DNA from: JAYRWN01 sp041917975
Lineage (GTDB): Bacteria > Bacteroidota > Bacteroidia > Chitinophagales > Saprospiraceae
Reading direction: 5' to 3'
Length of the DNA: 5,083 nt
Assembly: GCA_041917975.1 (NCBI GenBank)
Contig: JAYRWN010000495.1
Coordinates: 1 to 5,083, forward strand
A model generated the notes under the pieces. It saw only the letters and a program-made list of their open reading frames with translations, was not told where the DNA came from and searched no databases. Each line of letters begins with the position of its first letter. Position 1 is the stretch's first letter. Made by a program: the position numbers and the translations under genes. Positions 1 to 5,083 of this stretch are shown one piece after another.

Positions 1-96
1 ATTGCTGTCCATGCCATCGCGACCAACGTACGTAAGAATAAACTGATTGGTAACCTCATCGAAGAGGGGAAAGAATCCGAACAAGAATTGAAGTAA
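1..96 (+). CDS. hyaA: [NiFe]-hydrogenase small subunit, C-terminal end (partial)
   Basis: The reading frame is open from the first base and gives 31 residues before TAA at 94-96. It begins IAVHAIATNVRKNK and ends in a charged tail (EEGKESEQELK). Group 1 membrane-bound hydrogenase small subunits end in a transmembrane anchor followed by a short polar cytoplasmic tail. The E. coli Hyd-1 small subunit has a similar stretch (GVHAVASAV, recalled from memory), so the start here fits the end of that anchor helix. The large-subunit gene follows after 45 bp, as expected for this operon. The Fe-S cluster cysteines and Tat signal lie upstream of the window, so oxygen tolerance cannot be judged. The identification rests on position plus the short tail similarity. 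Confidence 0.8.
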   Translation: MAVHAIATNVRKNKLIGNLIEEGKESEQELK

Positions 97-141
97 TTAA
101 TCCTTACCAAACCATATTTTTTTTATTAAAGTGTTTTGTTC

Positions 142-1860
142 ATGAGTAATCGAATTGTGGTTGACCCCATCACCCGCATTGAAGGCCATCTGCGGGTGGA
201 AGCTGAAATTAAAGATGGAAAAATCACCGATGCCTATAGCGCCGGAACGATGGTCCGCCTGATTGAAGAAATCCTTAAAGGTCGTGATCCGCGCGATGCC
301 TGGGCGTTTGTGGGGCGGGTGTGCGGGGTGTGCACCAGCGTACACTCCTTAGCCTCCTGCCGTTCTGTAGAGGATGCTTTGGGTATTGTAGTTCCACCTA
401 ATGCCGAATTGGTGCGCAACCTGATGTTTTGCGCCCAATACATGCATGACCATGTGGTGCATTTTTACCATTTGCATGCCCTGGACTGGGTAGATGTGGT
501 CAGCGCTCTGAGTGCCGATCCAAAAAAGACATCCGAATTAACCCAAAGTTTATCCAATTGGCCGAAGAGCTCGCCAGGGTATTTTTCTGATTTACAAAAA
601 CGTCTGAAAGGATTCGTAGAAAGTGGACAACTAGGCATTTTCGCCAATGGATATTGGGGCCATCCTGCCTATAAATTACCTGCAGAAGTTAACCTGATCG
701 GGGTGGCTCATTATCTGGAAGCTCTGGAATGGCAAAAAGAAATCGTCAAGATTCACGCCATTTTCGGCGGTAAAAATCCTCACCCGAATTATTTGGTGGG
801 CGGTATGGCTTGCGCCATTGGCCTGGATGATGTCAGTGCCATCAATGCCGAACGGCTGGCTTATGTAAGCCAGTTACTCAGCGATGCCAAAACGTTTATT
901 GAGCAAGTTTATATTCCTGATTTGCTGGCTGTTGCTTCATTTTATAAAGACTGGGGAGCCATTGGCGGAGGATTAGGTAACTACCTGGCTTATGGAGATT
1001 TACCAACCAATGGGTTTAATGATCCATCCAGTTTTAAATTCCCGGCGGGGGCCATATTGAATAAAAAGGTCACCGAAGTTCAGTCGGTGGACGTGCGCAA
1101 CGACGAAGAAATCCGCGAATTTATCTCCCGCTCCTGGTACGACTATTCGGTTGGGCGTAATGAAGGGTTACACCCCTGGAAGGGCGAGACCAAACTAAAT
1201 TATACCGGACCTCAACCTCCTTACGATTTTTTGCCGGTGGAAGAGCAATACAGTTTTCTGAAAACACCACGCTGGAAAGGCCATGCTATGGAAGTAGGCC
1301 CGCTGAGCCGGATGCTCGTCGGCTATGGCCTGGGCCGGCCGGAATACAGAGAGGTCGTGGATATGGCCTTGAGTAAACTGGCTGTGCCGATTGACGCTTT
1401 GTTCTCCACACTGGGTAGGACTGCCGCCCGCGGACTAGAGTCGGTACTGATAGCTCAGTGGGCTCGCGAGTTTTACGATCAACTGATTGCCAACATTAAA
1501 AATGGTGACGTCAGGATGGCGAATACGACGTTGTTTAATCCGGATCGCTGGCCTGCTACAGCCCAAGGTGTGGGTTATTCGGAAGCACCACGTGGTGCAC
1601 TGGCCCACTGGATCGTCATCGAGGATAAAAAAATTAAAAATTATCAATTGGTGGTCCCTACTACCTGGAATGCTTCTCCACGGGATGCCCAAGGCCAGCA
1701 ATCGGCTTACGAAAGTGCCTTGATGGATACCCCGATCGCTGATCCGGAGAAACCGGTGGAGATCTTGCGCACCATCCACTCATTTGACCCCTGCCTGGCT
1801 TGTGCAGTTCACCTTTACGATGAAAGCGGCCAACACCTGCAGAAAGTAAAAGTATTATAA
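142..1860 (+). CDS. hyaB: Uptake [NiFe]-hydrogenase large (catalytic) subunit, HyaB type
   Basis: This 572-residue protein carries the NiFe(CN)2CO site that splits H2 and works as a dimer with HyaA on the outer face of the membrane. The N-terminal motif RVCGVC gives ligands Cys61 and Cys64. The C-terminal DPCLACAVH gives Cys551 and Cys554. By spacing to E. coli HyaB, the residues around the active site are all kept: Glu14 (proton relay), Asp103, Pro483-Arg484 in APRGAL, and Asp549. After His557 there is a 15-residue tail ending VKVL, which HyaD-type proteases remove during maturation. Long blocks match Hyd-1, for example WPKSSPGYF and GGKNPHPN. The protein is about 25 residues shorter than E. 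coli HyaB, from a shorter N-terminus and small deletions. I chose ATG at 142 because it puts MSNRIVVDPITRIEG at the usual distance. An in-frame TTG at 136 is the only nearby alternative, and no Shine-Dalgarno precedes either. Cys73 follows the L1 motif where relatives usually have Val. Confidence 0.97.
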   Translation: MSNRIVVDPITRIEGHLRVEAEIKDGKITDAYSAGTMVRLIEEILKGRDPRDAWAFVGRVCGVCTSVHSLASCRSVEDALGIVVPPNAELVRNLMFCAQYMHDHVVHFYHLHALDWVDVVSALSADPKKTSELTQSLSNWPKSSPGYFSDLQKRLKGFVESGQLGIFANGYWGHPAYKLPAEVNLIGVAHYLEALEWQKEIVKIHAIFGGKNPHPNYLVGGMACAIGLDDVSAINAERLAYVSQLLSDAKTFIEQVYIPDLLAVASFYKDWGAIGGGLGNYLAYGDLPTNGFNDPSSFKFPAGAILNKKVTEVQSVDVRNDEEIREFISRSWYDYSVGRNEGLHPWKGETKLNYTGPQPPYDFLPVEEQYSFLKTPRWKGHAMEVGPLSRMLVGYGLGRPEYREVVDMALSKLAVPIDALFSTLGRTAARGLESVLIAQWAREFYDQLIANIKNGDVRMANTTLFNPDRWPATAQGVGYSEAPRGALAHWIVIEDKKIKNYQLVVPTTWNASPRDAQGQQSAYESALMDTPIADPEKPVEILRTIHSFDPCLACAVHLYDESGQHLQKVKVL

Positions 1861-1925
1861 GATGACCTTAAGCAACTATAACGAAATAGTACCCTTTAGT
1901 TTTAAATAATCTAAAAATTTCTGGT

Positions 1926-2642
1926 ATGTCCACCAGGTTAAAAAAGCTTCGGCGCGTTTTTGTGTGGGAATTACCGGTGCGCGTTTATCACTGGATTAAT
2001 GCCGGCAGTATTGTCGTCCTGTGCATAACCGGATATCTTATCGGGGACCCGCCAAATGTCCATTCCGGTGAGGAAGCATCCTACCGCTATTTGTTTGGCA
2101 CCATCCGTTTCATCCATTTTGTCGCCGCTTACGTCTTCCTCTTTAATTTTATCATCCGCTTATACTGGGGATTTATCGGGAATAAATATGCGCGCTGGTA
2201 TAATTTTATTCCGACAACTAAAAAATATTTCCGGGACATGTGGCAAGTGCTGAAAGTGGACATTTTTCTCACCAAAGGGACTGAAAACTTACACGTAGGG
2301 CATAATCCAATGGCTGGATTTACGTATTTTATGATGTTTTTAGCCTTTGCCATGCAGATCGTCACTGGCTTTGGACTTTATGCCAGCATGTCCAACTGGT
2401 GGCTGCCGAACCTGTTTAAATGGGTGGTGGGCATCTTTGGTAGCGATTTTGCCTTGCGCAATTGGCACCATGCTACCATGTGGTTCTTCATCATCTTTAC
2501 CATGATTCACGTCTACTTAGTCTTTTACCATGACTATGTGGAAGGTCGGGGTGAAATTTCTTCCATGGGCGGCGGTTGGAAATTTGTGGAAGAACACGTA
2601 TTCGAAAAAGACCAGCAGGAAGAGGCCAATAAGGTTTCATGA
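1926..2642 (+). CDS. hyaC: Hydrogenase cytochrome b subunit (HyaC/HupC family)
   Basis: This 238-residue integral membrane di-haem cytochrome b accepts electrons from the small subunit's Fe-S relay and reduces quinone, anchoring the HyaAB dimer. The N-terminal VWELPVRVYHWINA is characteristic of the family. Four hydrophobic segments are seen at about residues 25-42, 62-83, 131-152 and 183-202. Likely haem b ligands are His22 (helix 1), His64 (helix 2), and His181 and His195 (helix 4). Their spacings of 42 and 14 residues agree with the ligand set I recall for Wolinella HydC. His182 beside His181 is also typical. Length is normal for the family. The gene starts 65 bp after hyaB with no Shine-Dalgarno, and its TGA overlaps the hyaD start codon, so the two are probably translationally coupled. 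The C-terminal tail (residues 205-238) is charged and cytoplasmic. Confidence 0.96.
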   Translation: MSTRLKKLRRVFVWELPVRVYHWINAGSIVVLCITGYLIGDPPNVHSGEEASYRYLFGTIRFIHFVAAYVFLFNFIIRLYWGFIGNKYARWYNFIPTTKKYFRDMWQVLKVDIFLTKGTENLHVGHNPMAGFTYFMMFLAFAMQIVTGFGLYASMSNWWLPNLFKWVVGIFGSDFALRNWHHATMWFFIIFTMIHVYLVFYHDYVEGRGEISSMGGGWKFVEEHVFEKDQQEEANKVS

Positions 2643-3109
2643 ACGGACCGCTGATCCTGGGGTTGGGCAATTATTTGATGGGGGATGAAGGTGTCGGTGT
2701 ACACGCCGTACACTATTGGCGTCAACATTACCAGCACATCAACCTACCTTGTGAAGATGGGGGAACCGGAGGTTTTTTACTCACGAATTATTTTACCGAC
2801 TATCATCCGCTGATCATCATTGATGCTACGCTCGATGACCATCCACCGGGTACCTTTCGTTGCCTGACCCCCCGCTTTGCAGCCGATTTTCCCAAAGCCA
2901 TGAGCACCCATGATCTGGGTTTGAAAGATTTGGTCGAAAGTCTGTTATTTATCAATAAACTTCCTCAGATCTATTTATTTGCCGTGTCGATTCCGGAGAT
3001 ACAACCCTTGCAGGTGGGACTTTCTGCTGAGGTCGAAGCCTGCCTGCCCCGTTTATGTGCCGCTATCGTGCATTTACTCCATGAAAAAAAATTATGGCCG
3101 GCTGATTAA
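2639..3109 (+). CDS. hyaD: Hydrogenase maturation endopeptidase (HyaD/HybD, peptidase family M52)
   Basis: This cytoplasmic protease of 156 residues recognises nickel in the immature large subunit and cuts after the His of the DPCxxCxxH motif. That allows HyaB folding and export with HyaA. The opening PLILGLGNYLMGDEGVGVH is the family signature. By comparison with E. coli HybD, the nickel-sensing residues are Glu17, Asp62 (in IIIDAT) and His91 (in STHDLGLKD). The DGGTGG motif at residues 40-45 is also typical. Length is close to the usual 155-195 residues. The ATG overlaps the hyaC stop as ATGA, and the preceding bases are purine-rich (an AGGAAGAGG stretch at about 2617-2625), though too far away to be a standard ribosome binding site. 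It is the last recognisable gene of the operon. No hyaE, hyaF or hyp genes follow, so those functions must be encoded elsewhere. Its specific substrate is inferred to be HyaB of this operon. Confidence 0.95.
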   Translation: MNGPLILGLGNYLMGDEGVGVHAVHYWRQHYQHINLPCEDGGTGGFLLTNYFTDYHPLIIIDATLDDHPPGTFRCLTPRFAADFPKAMSTHDLGLKDLVESLLFINKLPQIYLFAVSIPEIQPLQVGLSAEVEACLPRLCAAIVHLLHEKKLWPAD

Positions 3110-3350
3110 TTTGTCAGGCTAGTAAATAGCGTGTCTTGTCATCATGCTTAAAGCTCCTGATAGAGTTAATTTTACCGAACATGTGCTTAAAAAATTGGCT
3201 ACCCAGCATGGGCCGCACAGTCCTTTTCCTCCTTCTCCATAGGTCTGCAAAATAATTTTTACTCGATAAACCTGCCGAATACTCGATGGATCCTGCCTAA
3301 TACTAAGTCACCAAAATAGATCAGAAATAACACGTAAACTGGTGCCTGAA
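3110..3350. other. Intergenic stretch after hyaD, no convincing gene
   Basis: The 241 bp after hyaD hold only a 32-codon ATG frame (3144-3242) with a low-complexity proline-rich end and no sign of selection, and an imperfect tandem repeat (annotated separately). I searched for a GC-rich hairpin with a T-tract to end the hydrogenase transcript and saw none. Stops occur in all + frames. Together with the remnant downstream it forms a 411-bp gap between convergent transcription units. Confidence 0.6.
3260..3304. repeat. Imperfect tandem repeat, two ~20-bp units plus 4 bp
   Basis: Unit 1 (3260-3279) and unit 2 (3280-3300) both begin TACTCGAT and continue with CCTGCC then AA, differing in a 3-versus-4-base spacer (AAA versus GGAT) and one later base. 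A third TACT begins at 3301. The units abut exactly. No function can be assigned. It could be a replication-slippage product or a paired protein-binding site. Confidence 0.5.
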
Positions 3351-3513
3351 ATGACATTTTTTATGCGTTACCTAGCAATTATTATTTTGGTTTTTTTGAC
3401 GGGAGGTGGAGCTAAGGCCCAAGTTATTTTTGACAATAATGTGGGGGATGGGAATTACCACAGGTATTAACACTGGGGGATTTATAAAAGACGAACTTGT
3501 GACCGCTAAATAA
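3351..3513 (+). pseudogene. Remnant of a secreted-protein gene (signal peptide plus frameshift)
   Basis: ATG at 3351 (or at 3363, giving MRYLAIIILV) opens a frame with a clear Sec signal peptide: a short basic start, a hydrophobic core LAIIILVFL, and a cleavage-like site AKA|Q at residues 21-24. Such Ala-Gln junctions are common in Bacteroidota exported proteins. The frame continues VIFDNNVG and stops at TAA 3468-3470 after only 39 residues. If one G is removed from the run GGGGG at 3443-3447, the frame continues as MGITTGINTGG and on to a stop at 3511-3513, a total of 53 residues. The Gly/Thr/Asn-rich continuation looks protein-like. I infer a truncated, frameshifted leftover of a longer surface or secreted protein. 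A genuine 39-residue exported peptide is the alternative. There is no Shine-Dalgarno and no recognisable family. Confidence 0.45.
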
Positions 3514-3520
3514 CCAATAA

Positions 3521-3865
3521 TCAGACCTCCACCCGGTCACCTTGGGCCTGGGGATGGGAGATCAATAAAAACTGCAGGTCATCCGCGTAAGGATTGGCAA
3601 TACTATGGGGCATACCGGGAGGAACATGCATACACTCCCCGACCTGCATGATGTATTGTTGGCGGTCCATTTCAAATACGGCCGTGCCGGTTAAGACGTA
3701 AAAGACTTGCTGTGCATGCCGGTGGTAATGTTTTTTTTCGGCCGTTCCTTCCGGCATACACTCCTGGATAACACTTAAATTATCACTCTCCAATAATTTC
3801 CAACCATCACAGTTTTGCCCCCAACTGTAGTGGGGAGCGTTTAAGATTGATATCACATCGGACAT
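3521..3865 (-). CDS. Small single-domain cupin protein
   Basis: This 114-residue protein is one conserved beta-barrel of the cupin_2 type and probably cytoplasmic, since no signal peptide is seen. Cupin motif 1 runs from Gly40 to Gly60 and contains HYHRHAQQVFYVLTG, giving metal-ligand candidates His46 and His48 (or His50). Motif 2 is intact at residues 76-91 (GECMHVPPGMPHSIAN), with His87 as the last ligand. The position normally held by the ligand Glu is Gln53, so metal binding may be by three histidines or altered. Substrate and reaction cannot be read from sequence: such proteins include dioxygenases, isomerases and sugar- or ligand-binding regulators. The start ATG at 3865 is preceded by a purine-rich AGGAAG a few bases upstream. 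The gene lies 63 bp downstream of the NIPSNAP gene on the same strand and could be co-transcribed with it. It converges on the hydrogenase operon. Confidence 0.9.
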   Translation of the reverse strand: MSDVISILNAPHYSWGQNCDGWKLLESDNLSVIQECMPEGTAEKKHYHRHAQQVFYVLTGTAVFEMDRQQYIMQVGECMHVPPGMPHSIANPYADDLQFLLISHPQAQGDRVEV

Positions 3866-3928
3866 GGCTTCCTGAATTTTAGTACTAATTAGACTGACGG
3901 ATTTTTTTTGGACCGGGCGAGGGAAAGG

Positions 3929-4702
3929 TTAGATTTGAGAATAAGGTAAAGGCTCTAGAAATTTGCGGACAATATTCGAAACCGTATGAGCATATTGGGG
4001 GTCTGCAGACATGCGTTTCCATTCCGGATCTTTAATAAAATTCGCCCAGTTGGCGTCCCGTTCGGCTATGTCCTTAAAAGTTAGCATATATGCCAGACAA
4101 GGCATGTTGGTTCCAGCGACCACTTCTCCGAAAAATACTGAGTTTAACTTGGTTTTGACAAACACCGGCAGCTCTTCATCGTTAAACATTTTAACTTTAC
4201 GCCTCACCGCATCCTCATTGTACCCTTCATAAAGACGCCATTCAAAAATCCGCGCACCGGGAGGTGGCGCGATCATTTGTTTTAATCCGTTAAAGGCCTG
4301 CATCAGACTGGTGGTGTAACGATTAAAAATAGGCCGCTCCGGTGCAGATTTTTGATAATTTTTGCTCAATTCTAAAAATCCCTGGTCGGTGTTCAGCAGG
4401 TTTTGGATGGTGGCAAAACTCTGTATAGAGGGATAGACGAGCAGGACATGCAGGTGGGCCGGATCATCTTTGCCCATTTCGCTAAACACCCCGACTTTTT
4501 TTACCCCGTGTTGGTTCAGAAACGGGATCAATGCTTTACTGAAATAATTGTCAAATTCCACCCGGTTGCCCCCGAAGCGCATTTCATAATTACGCCATTC
4601 GTACCACTCCCTGTCATCATTGGCTGCTGCAGGTGCATTTGCGGCCATAGACAGTGGCATTCCCGCTAAACTTAGTTGCACAAAACTTCGCCTTTTCATC
4701 AT
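3929..4702 (-). CDS. Exported NIPSNAP-family protein with Tat-like signal
   Basis: This 257-residue protein starts MMKRRSFVQLSLAG. The RRSFVQL stretch fits the twin-arginine pattern RRxFxxL, followed by a weakly hydrophobic stretch and an Ala-rich likely cleavage region at residues 19-28 (for example after ANA). The mature part contains two related alpha/beta halves. One starts at about residue 33 (WYEWRNYEMRFG) and the other at about 151 (RIFEWRLYEGYN). Each continues with a helix and a strand containing FxE (FSEMG, FGEVV), as in tandem NIPSNAP ferredoxin-like domains. The biochemical role of bacterial NIPSNAP proteins is not established, so I assign none. Two adjacent ATGs (4702 and 4699) are possible starts. 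The upstream AGAGGA fits either. It is preceded by a methyltransferase gene on the same strand, with 93 bp between them, and followed by the cupin gene. Confidence 0.88.
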   Translation of the reverse strand: MMKRRSFVQLSLAGMPLSMAANAPAAANDDREWYEWRNYEMRFGGNRVEFDNYFSKALIPFLNQHGVKKVGVFSEMGKDDPAHLHVLLVYPSIQSFATIQNLLNTDQGFLELSKNYQKSAPERPIFNRYTTSLMQAFNGLKQMIAPPPGARIFEWRLYEGYNEDAVRRKVKMFNDEELPVFVKTKLNSVFFGEVVAGTNMPCLAYMLTFKDIAERDANWANFIKDPEWKRMSADPQYAHTVSNIVRKFLEPLPYSQI

Positions 4703-4710
4703 TTTTTATT

Positions 4711-4716
4711 TCCTCT
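4711..4716 (-). promoter_or_regulatory. Shine-Dalgarno sequence of the NIPSNAP gene
   Basis: On the - strand the sequence AGAGGA lies 8 bases before the first of two tandem ATGs at 4702. It is one of the few clear ribosome binding sites in the window and contrasts with the hydrogenase genes hyaB and hyaC, which have none. It supports translation starting at 4702 or 4699 rather than further inside the frame. Confidence 0.6.
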
Positions 4717-4728
4717 AAATATATAGGT

Positions 4729-4747
4729 TTGCCGCCAAATGCGGCAA
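4729..4747. repeat. Perfect inverted repeat, 7-bp arms, 5-base loop
   Basis: The arms TTGCCGC and GCGGCAA flank CAAAT (+ strand). The element sits in the 93-bp gap between the methyltransferase stop and the NIPSNAP start, ending 12 bases before the ribosome binding site. In - strand RNA it would form a GC-rich hairpin not followed by a T-tract, so it is a poor terminator for the methyltransferase transcript. It could be an operator for a dimeric regulator or a leader hairpin affecting translation. On the + strand it is followed by a loosely T-rich stretch, but no + strand gene precedes it. Confidence 0.6.
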
Positions 4748-4795
4748 GTTTCTTTTATGTTCTTAATCGCAGGTAGTTCAAATAATAATGCCGGA

Positions 4796-5083
4796 TTAGT
4801 CGGGTGTGCAGGTCAGGACCAAAAAGGACTTTTCGGAAGAAAGAATTATGGTTTGTAGTTCACTAATGTTTAATCCGCTGTTCCGCAAGATGTTTATTAA
4901 TGCCGGCAGCGTCCATTCTTTAGAGAGGACACGTAGCGCTCGCAAAGACTGAAAGGCGGTAGGTGTAACAAATGCAGCGGATGTGGTTTGTTGAATCACC
5001 AGAACCACAATACCTTGGGGACTTAAGGTTGAGCGGATTTTAGGCAGAACCACAGCAGGATCTACGTACTCAAGGATCAGCGC
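4796..5083 (-). CDS. Probable SAM-dependent methyltransferase, C-terminal part (partial)
   Basis: The frame is open to the right edge and gives the last 95 residues of a longer protein, ending with TAA at 4796-4798. It begins ALILEYVDPAVVLPKIRSTL and continues LSPQGIVVLVIQQ. This matches the segment of class I methyltransferases where strand 4 is followed by a helix (the partner of 'leader writes the code' loops such as LPxxRxxLxPGG) and strand 5. The remainder has a helix with LPALINILRNSGL and ends with strands 6-7 (ELQTIILSSEKSFLVLTC), the usual closing hairpin. The SAM-binding GxGxG motif must lie outside the window, so the family call is by fold pattern only and the substrate is unknown. 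A GTG at 5051-5053 is internal and not the start, because upstream in-frame codons extend the family pattern. Confidence 0.7.
   Translation of the reverse strand, partial: ALILEYVDPAVVLPKIRSTLSPQGIVVLVIQQTTSAAFVTPTAFQSLRALRVLSKEWTLPALINILRNSGLNISELQTIILSSEKSFLVLTCTPD

Noticed and set aside
136..141. TTG start for HyaB giving two extra residues (MF)
   Set aside because: ATG at 142 gives the family-typical N-terminus, and no ribosome binding site favours TTG.
1435..1779. 114-codon open frame antisense to hyaB, and similar antisense or shifted frames across the hydrogenase genes
   Set aside because: They overlap well-conserved coding sequence in other frames, show no family motifs, and are shadows of the real genes.
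3144..3242. 32-codon ATG frame after hyaD
   Set aside because: Short, without ribosome binding site or recognisable motif, and with a low-complexity His/Pro-rich end. It is most likely chance.
3881..3895. Small palindrome CTAATTAG with flanking AGT/ACT between the NIPSNAP and cupin genes
   Set aside because: AT-rich, short and imperfect beyond 8 bp. It is expected by chance and not supportable as an operator.
4011..4669. + strand open frames within the NIPSNAP gene
   Set aside because: Their translations lack motifs, while the opposite strand encodes a coherent exported NIPSNAP protein with a ribosome binding site.
4716..4747. Bacteroidota-type promoter (TTG, 21 bp, TATATTTA) before the NIPSNAP gene
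   Set aside because: The -7-like element overlaps the ribosome binding site, so the transcript would start too late to include it. The TTG is also part of the inverted repeat.
4729..4757. Rho-independent terminator at the inverted repeat
   Set aside because: On the - strand no T-tract follows the stem. On the + strand the following bases are only loosely T-rich and there is no upstream + strand gene to terminate.

Overview
This window reads as chromosomal DNA of a Bacteroidota-like bacterium. The lineage is an inference. It rests on the near absence of Shine-Dalgarno sequences before well-conserved genes, moderate GC, and a lipophilic leader ending in Ala-Gln typical of that phylum's secreted proteins. 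No phylogenetic marker gene is present to confirm it.

Left half (1-3109, + strand): most of a membrane-bound uptake [NiFe]-hydrogenase operon in the order hyaA (last 31 codons only), hyaB, hyaC, hyaD. HyaA and HyaB form the H2-oxidising heterodimer. HyaC is the di-haem cytochrome b that anchors the dimer and passes electrons to the quinone pool. HyaD is the endopeptidase that trims the 15-residue C-terminal tail of HyaB once nickel is inserted. The hyaC and hyaD genes overlap as ATGA. HyaB most resembles the E. coli Hyd-1 type (group 1d). The small-subunit cysteines that would decide oxygen tolerance lie outside the window, and no hyp maturation genes are seen.

Middle (3110-3520): about 410 bp without a convincing intact gene. 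It holds an imperfect tandem repeat of about 20 bp and what looks like the decayed start of a secreted-protein gene, with a signal peptide followed by a frameshift at a G-run.

Right half (3521-5083, - strand, convergent with the hydrogenase operon): a small single-domain cupin, a Tat-type exported protein with two NIPSNAP-like repeats, and the C-terminal 95 residues of a probable SAM-dependent methyltransferase running off the right edge. A perfect 7-bp inverted repeat lies in the leader of the NIPSNAP gene. These genes have no evident functional link to the hydrogenase.

I do not see a clearly new biological system. The points most worth a second look are the cupin with Gln in place of the usual metal-ligand Glu, the remnant or micro-peptide gene, the inverted repeat, and an extra cysteine next to the HyaB active-site motif.
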